Part shown: positions 20,114-29,850 of the stretch, in pieces
How positions within the stretch are numbered: position 1 is the first letter of the stretch
Layout: each line of letters begins with the position of its first letter
Origin: Actinomycetes bacterium
GTDB lineage: Bacteria; Actinomycetota; Actinomycetes; Actinomycetales; Dermatophilaceae
Length of the DNA stretch: 45,481 nt
Assembly (NCBI GenBank): GCA_029552065.1
Contig: JAKPEG010000132.1
Coordinates: 1-45,481, forward strand
Direction of reading: 5' to 3'
Position numbers and translations under genes: made by a program
The notes under the pieces: model-generated
What the model saw: only the letters and a program-made list of their open reading frames with translations
Told to the model about the DNA's origin: nothing
Database searches by the model: none

Positions 20114-23100
20114 ATGAAGGCCACTTCCCGCGGCCGGAATCGTTTTGGTCTTCCCCTCGTGGCCGCCTCGCTCGTCGTGCTCGCACTCCTCACCGCTCCG
20201 CTGGCCGTGGGACGACCGGGCCCGACCCCACCACTGCCACCACCACCGCCCAGTTTCAGCCAAGTGTGGGCGACCCAGGACAACGGGGCGATCCGTCTCT
20301 TCGGCAACTCCAACATGACGTGCACGGGGACCTCCGTGGGCGGTGCCAATCCCGGCGCGTCGTGTTCCCAGGCCCAGACCGGGACGGGAATGGCCGACAT
20401 CTGGAACTACAACAACAACGCCTACTCAATGGCCTTCATCGACCTCGACGCCTCGGCGACGACCACGTCGAACTCGACCAGCGCCAGCGTCGCCGTGCCC
20501 GCCGGGTCGACGGTGCTCTACGCACGGCTCTATTGGGGCGGCAACACCGGCGGCGCGCTCAGCCGCACGTCTGTGAAGCTGCAGGCACCGGGCGGCGTAT
20601 ACCAGACCCTCACGGCGACCTCGAGCCTCACCCAGGGAAGCACCTATTACCAGTCCGCAGTCGACGTGACGGCGATCGTGCGTTCGGCTGGCGACGGGAC
20701 CTACTGGGTCGGCGACATCTCTTCGCAGACCGGCACGAACAGGTTCGCTGGCTGGGGCCTCGTGGTCGCCTATCGCAATCCTGCCGAGCCTTATCGCGAT
20801 CTCACCGTGTCCGAGGGCCTGGACCAGGTGTCCGGATCGGATGTCGACACCCTCTCCATCTCGGGCTTCCTCACCCCCCGGGCGGGGACGGTCAACGCCT
20901 CGATCGGACTCGTCGCCTGGGAAGGCGATCTGGGCATCATCGGGGACCAGATGAAGATCGACTCGACCGTGGTGAACAACGACGCCCACCCGGCGACGAA
21001 CTTCTTCGACAGTTCGGTGTCCGACCCCACCTCGGCGTTGCCGCGCAGCCCCAACTATGTCAATGGGATGGGCGTGGACGTGGCGCGGATCGACGCGAGC
21101 GGCATACTCGCCAACGGTGTCACCTCGGCCACGCTCACCTTCTCCACCTCCGGTGACGCCTACCTGCCCGGGGTCGTCACGACCCAGGTCGACCTGTTCG
21201 CACCGGCCTTCACGCCCATCACCAAGTCGGTGGTCGACCTCAACGGCCACGACCCGGCATGGACCGGCGACGTGCTCGAATACACCGTCACTCTGAGCAA
21301 CACCGGCGGCGAGCGGGCCGACAAGGTGACCCTCCTGGACCCCCTACCTGCGGGGGTCACCTTCGTGCCGGGATCGATCAGCTATCCGCCGAGCACGACC
21401 AGCGGAGCCACCCCGCTGTCCCGAACCGACGCGCCGGGCGACGACCCGGCGGAATACGACCCTGTCCGGCGAGCGGTCGTCGCCCGCCTCGGCACCGCCC
21501 CCACGGGGACCACCGGCGGCTCGCTGGCACCCAACGCGACCACGAGTGTCCGCTTCCGCGTGACGGTCGACAACAACCCGCAGGGCACGGTGCTGTCCAA
21601 CCAGGCGACGGTCACCTTCCTCGCCCCGACCATCGGCACGACATTCACCTACCTCACCAATGTCGTGTCGACGACGACCACGAGCGTGGCCGATCTCAAG
21701 GTCGTCAAGCAGGTCCTCGGTGATCCCTACGCCGACAACCCAATCGACTACCGCTTCACCGTGACGAACGCAGGACCGGCAACCGGGACCGACGTCGTGG
21801 CCGCCGACCGCTTCCCGGCCGGACTCAGCCTGTCCGCCGACCCTGTCGTCACGCCCGACCCCGGCGTCACGGCAACCTGTGCCGCCGTCGGGGGAGGCTT
21901 CGACTGCACCGCCGCGAGTATGCCGGCGGGCTCGAGTTTCGTCGTCGACTACCGGCTCGCGGTGGCTCCGACAGCGGCGGACATGGACAACACAGTGACG
22001 GTCACGGCGAGCCAGCCCGACTCGAACACCGCCAACAACAGCTCGGCGACGCATGCCGCACGGACACTGCCCGCCGACATCTGGGTGACGGCCGCGCCCA
22101 ACCCAGACAAGGGGTGGATCCACGACGTGGTCGCCGGGGAGGACTACCTCGTCTTCGTGCGCTACGGCAACCAGTGGAACGTATCCGCGGCACAGGACTC
22201 GATGGCCTACTTCGACGTGCCTGCCGGGGTGGCCCTCGTCTCGTCGACGATGGCCGGCTGCGAGCAGATCTCCGTCACCCGTATTGCATGCCCCACCGGC
22301 AACATGCCAACAGGTGCCTTTGTCGACAATCAATACCTCACCCTGCACGTCGACCCGTCGATGGCCCCGGGCACCTACGACACCCTCGCCTCGGAGGTCT
22401 CCGCGACCCCCGAGGCCAACCCGCTCGACAACACTCAGCCCAACACCATCAACGTGCTCAACCGGCACGACCTGCGGGTGACCAAGACGCTGGACACGGC
22501 GGACGTCACGGCCGGCGCCACCGCGGCATACACGGTGCAGATGACCAACAACGGCCCGTCGTCGACGACCCTGAACCCCACGGTCACCGACGACGGCGGT
22601 GCGGGGCTCACGCTGCGGTCCTATTCCTCCGATCTGGGCACCTGCTCGGCCACCGGTGGCGTGCCCTCGTGCACCGTCGGCAGCCTGATGCCCGGTCAGA
22701 GCCTCACCATGCACGTGGTCTACGACGTCGCACCCGACGCGCCACCGGCGTTGACGAATTCGGCCTACCTGACCGATTCGGCCGACACCGACGACACGAA
22801 CAACGGGGTGACCACGCCCACCCCGGTCGTCTACTCGGCGGATCTGGCCCTCGCGAAGACGGCGGATCGCTACTCCTTCAGCTGGGGCGAAGTCATCGTG
22901 TTCGGCCTCCACGTCACCAACGCGGGCCCGTCCACGGGTTCGGGAACTTCGATCACCGACGTCCTCCCGGACGGGGTCACCTTCACCGGTGCCGTGACCG
23001 GGTTCAGCTCGTGCACCCCCACCGGTCAGTCCATCAGCTGTCTCGTCCCCGACATCGCGCCCGGTGCCACATTCAGCGGCTCGTTCGAAACGATCACGGC

Positions 23101-26100
23101 AAGCGGCGGCACCGGCTCGTTCCAGAACGACGCCACCCTCACCGATGGACGACCCGACCCCAATGCGACGGACAACACCGGCTCGGCGAACCTGGTGGGT
23201 GACAACCAGGCCGAGCTCACGGTCACCAAGGCGGTCAGTCCACGCGCGCCGCGCCCCGGGCAGCCGGCGACCTTCACCGTCACGGCACACAACTACGGAC
23301 CGTCCGACGCCACCGCCGTCGTCGTCACCGACGAGCTCCCCGTCGGCTTCGAGTTCTCGGCGGCCGGATCCCCGGGATGCGCGCTCGCGCTCGGTACCGT
23401 GACCTGCGCCCTCGGGACCGTGCCCGCGGGTGCGGATGGCGTGGCCGTCATCACCGGCAGTTTCGCCCCCGACACCGTCGGGACGCAGCTCAATGCAGCC
23501 AGCGTCGCGACGACGACCACCGAATACGACCCGGACAACAACACCGGGCGGGTGGACTACACCCTCGACCCGGTCGCTGACCTCGCGGTGACAGTGACGC
23601 CTGTGACGACCACGATCGCCGCCGGCCAGTCCTATCCAGTGACCGTCACCACGACCAACGCCGGCCCCTCGACGGCCGCGTCGCCGGTCGTCACGATCGT
23701 CCTGGCACCCGGGCTCACGGTGACCAGTCCGCCGGCGGGTTGCACGATCACCAGCCAGACACTGCAGTGCATGCGCGCCGACCTGGCACCGTCGGGCACC
23801 GATGTGCTCGTCATCACCGTCACCGCACGTTCGTCGGCAGCGGAAGGCGGTCCCTTCGACTCGAGCGTCGGCGTCGGCACGACCACCCCCGAGTCCGGCT
23901 ATGCGAACAACTCGGCGTCGTTCGCGACGACGCTGACGAACAACTCCCTCCTCCAGATCGACAAGGTCGGCCCCGCGTCCCTGCAGGTGGGTTCCCAGGC
24001 CACCTACACGATCCTGGTCACCAACGCCGGCGATTCGGACACTCCCGCGGGGAGCACCTTCACCCTGTCCGACCCGCTCCCAGCCGGACTCACCCTCGTC
24101 TCGGCCAACCTGCCCGGCGGCTCGTGCACGAACACGACGACGACGATGACCTGCCAGTACGGGACGTTGACGGGCGGCACCACACTTACCGCGACCGTCG
24201 TCGTCAACGTCACCGGGGCTGCCGGCGATCCCGGGACCGTTCCACTCACGGCGACCAACACGGTGCGCCTGCAGCGCACCGGAGAGCCGGACCTGCTCGC
24301 ATCGGCGACTACGCCGGTCGAGGTGGCGGCCGACCTTGAACTCCTCAAGAGCGCGCCGACTTCGGTGACTGCCGGTGAGTCGATCTCCTACTCGCTGCGA
24401 GCGACCAACCACGGCCCCGCGGACGCACCGGTGACTCTGCATGACGCGTTGCCCGCAGGTCTACACATCCTGGAGGGTGGTGTGGTCACCGACACCGGAA
24501 GCTGTGCGACGAGCGCGGGCGAGACCGTTCTCGACTGCGACCTAGGCGTCCTCGTCGTCGGCTCGACCGCGGTCGTCACCGTCACGGCCTTCGTCTCCGA
24601 CACGCTGACGCCGGGCACGACCCTGTCCAACACCGCCACCCTCACCTCTCCGGTGACCGGCCCCCCCGGATCACGCACGAGCAGCGCCACGTCGGCGGTG
24701 ACGACGTCGGCAGACCTGCAGATCCTCAAGTACCCCATGGCCGACCCGCCCGTGGCCGGCCGGCAGTTCGACTACGTCATCTCCGGGGTCAACAACGGAC
24801 CTTCGGTGGCGCGCGGGGTTCGTCTCTCGGACCTCCTCCCGGCCGGTTCGACTTTCGTCTCCGCCACACCCTCGCAGGGCACCTGCAGCGAGTCGGGCGG
24901 CACGGTGCTGTGCGACGTGGGCGACCTCGCCCGCGGCGAGATGGTGTCGGTGCAGCTGTCGGTTGCCATCGACCGTACCTTCGCGCCCCAGCACCTGGTC
25001 AACACCAGTCGGATTACCTCCCTGGGAGGAACTCCCGACCCGGACGAGGAACTCGAGCCGACCACCAACACGTCGGTGGTCGACCAGCGGGTCATCGCAC
25101 GCTCGACGTTTGCGATGAGCAAGACCGTCGTCACCCCGGCACCTCCCGCGCCCACCTTGGCCGGACAGGCGGTCACCTATCTGATCACGGCCACCAACCT
25201 GGGACCGTCGGACGCCACCGATGCCTATATCGACGACATCGTGCCGCTCCCGGTCATCGGCACAGTCGCCGACGCCGCGATCGACGGCACCGGCGAGTGC
25301 GCGCTCAACGACGTCCTCGACGACGCCTTCCAGCCCACCGGTGTCCAGTTCTACCGGTGCCTGCACGGCTATCTAGCGGTCGGCGCCTCGATGTCGATGA
25401 CCTACACGATCCAGCTGGCCCCGACTGCGACGACCTTCACCAACTGGGCGTGCGGCGGCGCGGCGAGCGCCGTCGACGGACTGGTCACTCAGGCGGGACC
25501 TCCCCGCGGGTTCGTCGACCGGCCGTGTGCCACGGCGACCGCGTCGCCCAACCCGGTGGTCAACCTCGGGATCACCTTGGCATCCACACCCAAGGTGATC
25601 CCGGGTTCCCCGGCCGCGCTCACCTTCACCGTGACCAACCCGGCCACCGGCAGCGGCATACCCGATGCGCCCTTCGTCGACATCGCGTTGCCGCCAGGAG
25701 CGACTTTCGACGCAGCGGTGGGCACCCCCGGCGGCGTGGACGTCACCTGTACCCCGACCGGGTGCAGCCCCCCGACTGTCACGTGCGATGTGACGGGTCA
25801 CTGCTTGCTGTCGCAGCTGCCGCCCGGCGCGAGCGCGAGCGTGACGATGACCGTGTGGCCGCCGCCGAGCGCACGCGGTCCGGTGGACTTCACCGCCGCC
25901 GTGGGTTCGATCAACCTCGACACCGACCCCGGCGACAACACGGCCAGCTCGAGGACCCTGGTCGAGCCCTTCTCGGAACTCACGGTCGGCAAGACCGTCT
26001 CGGTGAATCCGGGCCCGGACGTCGTGGCGGGGGTCTCGACACTCACCTACACCGTGTCGGTGACCAACGTGGGGCCGTCGCCGGCCGAGGGCGTCGTGCT

Positions 26101-28033
26101 GAGCGACCCGATCCCTGCCGGGCTGGTCATCTCGTCGGCGACGGCCGCCGTGCAGGACGGCGCCGCCACCACGACGGACACGGCGACGTGCTCGATCACC
26201 GGGCAGACCGTGACCTGCGCACCGGACGGTGCGGCGACGGTCCCCGTCAACGGGGCGCTCGTGGCGACCATCGTGGCCAGCGTGCCGGCGGATACCGTGG
26301 CGACGACGCTGAGCAACGTCGCCTCCGCGACCGCGACGAGCGGTCCGGACGGGACCACTCAACCGCCGGCCACAAGCCCACCCGTGGACAACACGGTCTC
26401 CCTTCGGACCCACCTGGTCCTGGCCAAGCAGGTCGCCGAGTCCTCCGTCACGGCCGGCGGCACGACGACCTACACCCTCGAGGTGACCAATGAGGGGCCA
26501 CGCCCGGCCGACGGCACCGTCATCCAGGACGCCCTGCCGAGCGGGGCGACCGTGTTGTCGACCACAGCCGATCCGGGGACGACCTGCGTCGTGGGCACCT
26601 CGGGAACCACCCTGGACTGCACGGTGTCGATTCTGCCGGTGGGGGGACATGCGTCGGTCGTCGTCCAGGTGGCCCTCTCGCCGGACCTGGTGGCCGGGTC
26701 GACTCTCGTGAACACGGCCGCCGCGAACTATCCCGAGCCCGAGGTCGACCCTGGATCGACCAGTCGGACGGCCGAGGTCACGAGTCCGGTCGAGGCGAGC
26801 GCGACCGTCACCGTGGCGAAGACGGGGACCGGTATCCCGGTGGCGGGTGCCGACTTCACCTGGACGATCATGGTGACCAACGCGGAGCCTTCGACCGCCC
26901 GATCGGTCGTCGTGACGGACTCGTTGCCGGCGGCAGTGGCCTTCGTCTCGAGCACCCCCGCGTGTGCGGCCGTCGGAGCGGACATCACCTGCGAGCTGGG
27001 CGATCTCGCCGTGGGCTCACACGTCGTGACCCTCGTCGGCCACGTCGCGCCGGACGCGGCCGGAAGCTCGCTGTCCAACACGGCGACGGTCACCTCCACG
27101 ACCGCTGATCCCGGTCCCGAGGAGGGGCGATCCTCGACGGACACCCGCACCGTCGGTTCGGATGTGCGTCTGGCGTTGACCAAGACGGTCGTGGGGACGG
27201 TCGTCGAGGGGAGGCCGGTCACCTATCTGCTCACCCTGACGAACCAGGGCACGTCGGATGCGGCCGAGGCGCAGATCGCCGACGGCATCCCGGCCGGCCA
27301 GAGCGTGGTGTCGGTGACCCCCTCGGCCGACGGTGAGTGCACCGCCGGCTCCGGTCAGCCGCCCGTCTGGACCTGTGCCTGGGCGGCGCTACCGGGTGGA
27401 GACGCGGTGACGGCGACCCTCGTCGTCACTCTTGACCCGACGACCACGGCGGGTGCGAGCATCGCCAACACGGCATCGGCCCGCACGAACGAGGCGGTTG
27501 CCGCGGACGCCACGGCCAGCGCCACTGTCCTCGGGGCCTCCGACCGGGTCGTCTCCGGCCGGGTGTTCCAGGACGCGAACGGCGACGGCGTGGCCGGACC
27601 GACCGAGGCGGACATTCCGCTCGTGACAGTCGAATTGCTCGGCCCGGGACCCGACGGGATACTCGGCGACGACGACGATGTGGTGCTGCTGACCACCCAG
27701 ACGCACAGTCCCTTCGTGTTCGCCGGACTCGCCGACGGCGACTACCTCGTCCGCGTCGTGCCCGGGCCTGCTCTGGCCGGACTCGTCCCCACCACGCATC
27801 CATCGGGCACGACCGGAGTGACTTTGAACGGCGTCCCGGTGACGGATGTCGACTTCGGCTACCGGCCTGCGTCGAGCCCGGTGCCACTGGCGGGCACCGG
27901 CGTCGACGCGCAGACCCCACTCGCGGTGGGCGCGCTCCTGCTGCTCGTCGGCATACTCGTCCTCGCGCTCCGCGCGCTCCTCGGGCCCGGCAGAGACGCC
28001 CGGCGCAGCCTCCGGCGTGGGGCGAACGGCTAG
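20114..28033 (+). CDS. Giant secreted, sortase-anchored DUF11-repeat surface protein
   Basis: This 2639-residue protein is predicted to be displayed on the cell wall. Order: signal peptide (about 1-34) and a Pro-rich linker; a 320-residue N-terminal beta domain beginning VWATQDNGAIRLFGNSN; about 16 DUF11/COG1361 repeats from about residue 366 to 2475, each opening like ADLxxxK and containing a TNxGPS and an LPAG segment (the second begins near 526); a Cna-B/SdrD-B-like domain from about 2477 with the Ca-binding QDANGDG loop; a PLAGTG sorting signal (L2592); a hydrophobic helix; and an Arg-rich tail. LAXTG is recognised by class E sortases. ATG 20114 lacks a clear Shine-Dalgarno; a GACAAT box at 20102 could give leaderless mRNA. 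Function unknown, probably adhesion or envelope structure. Confidence 0.9.
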   Translation: MKATSRGRNRFGLPLVAASLVVLALLTAPLAVGRPGPTPPLPPPPPSFSQVWATQDNGAIRLFGNSNMTCTGTSVGGANPGASCSQAQTGTGMADIWNYNNNAYSMAFIDLDASATTTSNSTSASVAVPAGSTVLYARLYWGGNTGGALSRTSVKLQAPGGVYQTLTATSSLTQGSTYYQSAVDVTAIVRSAGDGTYWVGDISSQTGTNRFAGWGLVVAYRNPAEPYRDLTVSEGLDQVSGSDVDTLSISGFLTPRAGTVNASIGLVAWEGDLGIIGDQMKIDSTVVNNDAHPATNFFDSSVSDPTSALPRSPNYVNGMGVDVARIDASGILANGVTSATLTFSTSGDAYLPGVVTTQVDLFAPAFTPITKSVVDLNGHDPAWTGDVLEYTVTLSNTGGERADKVTLLDPLPAGVTFVPGSISYPPSTTSGATPLSRTDAPGDDPAEYDPVRRAVVARLGTAPTGTTGGSLAPNATTSVRFRVTVDNNPQGTVLSNQATVTFLAPTIGTTFTYLTNVVSTTTTSVADLKVVKQVLGDPYADNPIDYRFTVTNAGPATGTDVVAADRFPAGLSLSADPVVTPDPGVTATCAAVGGGFDCTAASMPAGSSFVVDYRLAVAPTAADMDNTVTVTASQPDSNTANNSSATHAARTLPADIWVTAAPNPDKGWIHDVVAGEDYLVFVRYGNQWNVSAAQDSMAYFDVPAGVALVSSTMAGCEQISVTRIACPTGNMPTGAFVDNQYLTLHVDPSMAPGTYDTLASEVSATPEANPLDNTQPNTINVLNRHDLRVTKTLDTADVTAGATAAYTVQMTNNGPSSTTLNPTVTDDGGAGLTLRSYSSDLGTCSATGGVPSCTVGSLMPGQSLTMHVVYDVAPDAPPALTNSAYLTDSADTDDTNNGVTTPTPVVYSADLALAKTADRYSFSWGEVIVFGLHVTNAGPSTGSGTSITDVLPDGVTFTGAVTGFSSCTPTGQSISCLVPDIAPGATFSGSFETITASGGTGSFQNDATLTDGRPDPNATDNTGSANLVGDNQAELTVTKAVSPRAPRPGQPATFTVTAHNYGPSDATAVVVTDELPVGFEFSAAGSPGCALALGTVTCALGTVPAGADGVAVITGSFAPDTVGTQLNAASVATTTTEYDPDNNTGRVDYTLDPVADLAVTVTPVTTTIAAGQSYPVTVTTTNAGPSTAASPVVTIVLAPGLTVTSPPAGCTITSQTLQCMRADLAPSGTDVLVITVTARSSAAEGGPFDSSVGVGTTTPESGYANNSASFATTLTNNSLLQIDKVGPASLQVGSQATYTILVTNAGDSDTPAGSTFTLSDPLPAGLTLVSANLPGGSCTNTTTTMTCQYGTLTGGTTLTATVVVNVTGAAGDPGTVPLTATNTVRLQRTGEPDLLASATTPVEVAADLELLKSAPTSVTAGESISYSLRATNHGPADAPVTLHDALPAGLHILEGGVVTDTGSCATSAGETVLDCDLGVLVVGSTAVVTVTAFVSDTLTPGTTLSNTATLTSPVTGPPGSRTSSATSAVTTSADLQILKYPMADPPVAGRQFDYVISGVNNGPSVARGVRLSDLLPAGSTFVSATPSQGTCSESGGTVLCDVGDLARGEMVSVQLSVAIDRTFAPQHLVNTSRITSLGGTPDPDEELEPTTNTSVVDQRVIARSTFAMSKTVVTPAPPAPTLAGQAVTYLITATNLGPSDATDAYIDDIVPLPVIGTVADAAIDGTGECALNDVLDDAFQPTGVQFYRCLHGYLAVGASMSMTYTIQLAPTATTFTNWACGGAASAVDGLVTQAGPPRGFVDRPCATATASPNPVVNLGITLASTPKVIPGSPAALTFTVTNPATGSGIPDAPFVDIALPPGATFDAAVGTPGGVDVTCTPTGCSPPTVTCDVTGHCLLSQLPPGASASVTMTVWPPPSARGPVDFTAAVGSINLDTDPGDNTASSRTLVEPFSELTVGKTVSVNPGPDVVAGVSTLTYTVSVTNVGPSPAEGVVLSDPIPAGLVISSATAAVQDGAATTTDTATCSITGQTVTCAPDGAATVPVNGALVATIVASVPADTVATTLSNVASATATSGPDGTTQPPATSPPVDNTVSLRTHLVLAKQVAESSVTAGGTTTYTLEVTNEGPRPADGTVIQDALPSGATVLSTTADPGTTCVVGTSGTTLDCTVSILPVGGHASVVVQVALSPDLVAGSTLVNTAAANYPEPEVDPGSTSRTAEVTSPVEASATVTVAKTGTGIPVAGADFTWTIMVTNAEPSTARSVVVTDSLPAAVAFVSSTPACAAVGADITCELGDLAVGSHVVTLVGHVAPDAAGSSLSNTATVTSTTADPGPEEGRSSTDTRTVGSDVRLALTKTVVGTVVEGRPVTYLLTLTNQGTSDAAEAQIADGIPAGQSVVSVTPSADGECTAGSGQPPVWTCAWAALPGGDAVTATLVVTLDPTTTAGASIANTASARTNEAVAADATASATVLGASDRVVSGRVFQDANGDGVAGPTEADIPLVTVELLGPGPDGILGDDDDVVLLTTQTHSPFVFAGLADGDYLVRVVPGPALAGLVPTTHPSGTTGVTLNGVPVTDVDFGYRPASSPVPLAGTGVDAQTPLAVGALLLLVGILVLALRALLGPGRDARRSLRRGANG

Positions 28034-28125
28034 CTCGGGGAGGCCTCTCGCCGCCCGACCGAGCACTTGGTCCTGCCCCGGGGGTCCCGGGCTTTCCTGG
28101 GCACCGGCGGCGGAGCCGGCACCCG

Positions 28126-28156
28126 CCGGCCGCATCCCGCGCGGGGTGGCGGCCGG
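28126..28156. terminator. Candidate bidirectional terminator between convergent genes
   Basis: Arms CCGGCCGC (28126-28133) and GCGGCCGG (28149-28156) are a perfect 8-bp stem with further GC self-complementarity in the loop. It lies about 90 bases after the DUF11 gene and about 60 bases after the NifX-like gene on the other strand. Confidence 0.5.
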
Positions 28157-28213
28157 ACGGCATACCGAATGTGCTCGCGAAGCGGCCAGCGTCTCGGGGT
28201 GACGCCGTCAGGG

Positions 28214-28546
28214 TCAGCCGGCCTGGGTGAGTGCGGCGACGGCGGCCCGCGCGTCGAGCTGCTCGGGGCGGCTCACCTGGATGTGCAACTGGGCGAGGGT
28301 GCGCACCATCCCCTCGCCCATGTGGTCGGCGACGACGTGGGTCACCTCGTGCTCGCGCAGGAACCGGACCACCCGCGCATGGTGCTCCCCATGCCCGGCG
28401 GCGTCGTGCGAGAGGTCCCAGCGCACCTCGTGCTCGGTCCACGAGGTCACCTGACCGCCCGAGGCATGGGCGACCGCGACGACCGCGGCCTTGCCCCACG
28501 CGTGGCCCACCTGACCGTCAGGGCTCACCGGGATGGCGACGATCAT
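28214..28546 (-). CDS. NifB/NifX-type dinitrogenase iron-molybdenum cofactor-binding domain protein
   Basis: This 110-residue protein starts MIVAIPVSPDGQVGHAWGKA, typical of the COG1433 / NifX-NafY single-domain family, and contains HVVADHMGEGMVRTLAQLHI, matching the family's conserved VV-x-G-x-G-x2-A-x3-L-x3-GI pattern. In diazotrophs it carries FeMo-cofactor precursors, but stand-alone copies occur in non-fixing bacteria with unknown, possibly metal-binding, roles. There are no nif genes here. AGGAGG lies five to six bases before ATG 28546. Several His residues (DLSHDAAGHGEHHAR) could bind metal. Confidence 0.8.
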   Translation of the reverse strand: MIVAIPVSPDGQVGHAWGKAAVVAVAHASGGQVTSWTEHEVRWDLSHDAAGHGEHHARVVRFLREHEVTHVVADHMGEGMVRTLAQLHIQVSRPEQLDARAAVAALTQAG

Positions 28547-28690
28547 GCGGACCTCCTGCTGGCTGACGGGACACCCTCGAGTATGCCGCCCGGTCACCTC
28601 GGGGTTTGCCGCGTTCGCGTGGCCCTCGGTCGCGGTCGCCGGCCGAGCAGCCGAGCAGCCGATCGGACGGCCTAGCCGTGCCACACGGTT

Positions 28691-28705
28691 TCAGTGTTAC
28701 ACTGA
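28691..28705. promoter_or_regulatory. Palindromic operator at the start of the second vapBC pair
   Basis: TCAGTGTTACACTGA is a perfect 7-bp inverted repeat around one central base, ending five bases before the antitoxin ATG. There is no Shine-Dalgarno, so transcription probably starts at or next to the ATG and the palindrome would overlap the -10 region, the expected place for RHH antitoxin autorepression. Confidence 0.7.
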
Positions 28706-28709
28706 TCCT

Positions 28710-28943
28710 ATGGCGAACCTCACCATCTCGGTCGACGAGGAGACCCTTCGGCGGGCCCGCATCCGGGCACTGCAGCGGCACGAGTCGGTCAACGCCTATC
28801 TCGCCGAGATGCTGCGCCGCTATGCCGACGACGGCGGCCAGGGACAGGTGTTCACCGATCTCGCGGCCCTCGCGGAGTCCGCGGACGCCGGTCGCTCGGC
28901 AGCTGGACGCTCGTGGACCCGGGACGATCTGCACCGTGGCTAG
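28710..28943 (+). CDS. vapB: Ribbon-helix-helix antitoxin, VapB type
   Basis: This 77-residue protein is an N-terminal ribbon-helix-helix (MANLTISVDEETLRRARIRA, then a second helix ending in LAEMLRRYA) with a disordered acidic C terminus for toxin binding. ATG 28710 lies directly after a palindrome and has no Shine-Dalgarno, suggesting leaderless translation. The end overlaps the toxin start by 8 bases. It belongs to a different antitoxin family from the pair at 7.6 kb. Confidence 0.85.
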   Translation: MANLTISVDEETLRRARIRALQRHESVNAYLAEMLRRYADDGGQGQVFTDLAALAESADAGRSAAGRSWTRDDLHRG

Positions 28944-29355
28944 GGTCTTCCTCGACACCAACGTGCTGGCTTACCGGTTCGACGGCTCGGAGCCGCGCAA
29001 GCAGGCCCGGGCAGCCGAGCTGTTGTCCTCCACCGAGCACGAATTCGTCGTGAGCACCCAGGTGCTGCTCGAGCTCTACCAGGTGTTGACCCGCAAGCTC
29101 ATCCCGCCGTTGCCGACCTCGGCTGCCCGCCAGGTGATCGTCACGCTGAGCCGGCTGCCCGTGGTCGGTGCCGACGCCCACCTCGTGCTGCGAGCCTCCG
29201 AGACGAGCGAGACGCACCAGCTGTCGATCTGGGACGCCATGATCCTCGAGGCTGCGGCAGACGGCTTATGCCCGCAGGTGTGGACCGAGGACCTGGGTGC
29301 CGGACGCCGCATTCGCGGCGTCGAGGTCGTGAATCCGTTCGGCACGATGAGCTGA
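28936..29355 (+). CDS. vapC: VapC-family PIN-domain ribonuclease toxin
   Basis: This 139-residue PIN-domain toxin has acidic residues in VARVFLDTNVLAYRF (D7), VLLELYQVL (E46), LSIWDAMILEAA (D100) and WTEDLG (E118/D119), a full catalytic set. The start GTG 28936 lies inside the last codons of the antitoxin gene in another frame. Predicted endoribonuclease held inactive by the RHH antitoxin. Confidence 0.88.
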   Translation: MARVFLDTNVLAYRFDGSEPRKQARAAELLSSTEHEFVVSTQVLLELYQVLTRKLIPPLPTSAARQVIVTLSRLPVVGADAHLVLRASETSETHQLSIWDAMILEAAADGLCPQVWTEDLGAGRRIRGVEVVNPFGTMS

Positions 29356-29388
29356 GCGCCCTGGCTTCGGGCGCCGCGCGAAGGGCAC

Positions 29389-29781
29389 TCAGACCAGCGA
29401 GGCGCCCCACTGGTGGGCGCGGGCGAGCTCGTCGTCGGCGAGTGGCCCCTGCTGGTCGCCGGCGAGGAAGTTGGCCCGGTCCACGACGGTGAGGCCCCGG
29501 CGGCGCAGGAGGATGGCGATGCGCTTGGCCGCCGACCCGCTGAAGAAGCCGAGCCCGGTGACGGTGTCGAACGCAGCGGCCCGCGCCGCTGTCGCAGGGG
29601 GGAGCGTCGGGAGCCATTCGGCGACTCCGAAGTCCTCGCCCTCACCGCCCTTTGCGCGGGCCTCCTTCCGCGAGCCCGGACCGGGGAGCCCGCGGTTGTG
29701 GGTCGGCGCGCCGACGACGAGCGGGTCGACGCCGGCCGGGTCGGGCCGCTCGGCGGCTGGCTTCGGTACTTGGCATACCAA
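29389..29781 (-). pseudogene. Flavodoxin-family protein lacking its N-terminal FMN-binding part
   Basis: About 120 residues read like the C-terminal two thirds of an actinobacterial flavodoxin-domain protein: DPLVVGAPTHNRGLPG (the second FMN loop region), an AEWLPTLP helix, AAFDTVTGLGFFSGSAAKRI, a LLRRRGLTVV strand, and GPLADDELARAHQWGASLV at the end. The N-terminal first strand and phosphate-binding loop, about 55 residues, are missing. Upstream the frame runs into the A+T-rich promoter of the third vapBC pair, so the 5' part has probably been lost by rearrangement. A short start at 29781 could in theory be used, but no Shine-Dalgarno is seen and the product could not bind FMN normally. Confidence 0.65.
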
Positions 29782-29827
29782 ATGCTAGATTGACGCCACA
29801 AGCCCGACCACGTGAGCCGGTGCACGG

Positions 29828-29849
29828 CATACACATGCTAATGTATGTG
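29828..29849. promoter_or_regulatory. Operator-like inverted repeat and -10 of the third vapBC pair
   Basis: Imperfect palindrome with arms CACATGC (29832-29838) and GTATGTG (29843-29849), nested with CATACA/TGTATG (29828-29833, 29842-29847). TAATGT at 29839-29844 is a fair -10 box that would put transcription start at the ATG at 29851. Position and symmetry fit antitoxin autoregulation. Confidence 0.5.
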
Positions 29850-29850
29850 C

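Noticed and set aside
21344..24442. A 1032-codon minus-strand frame inside the DUF11 gene
   Set aside because: The protein is Arg/Gly/Val-rich with no domain pattern, while the plus-strand frame shows a signal peptide, regular repeats and a sortase tail.
28214..28546. Evidence for nitrogen fixation from the NifX-like gene
   Set aside because: Stand-alone COG1433 proteins are common in non-fixing bacteria and no other nif gene is present.
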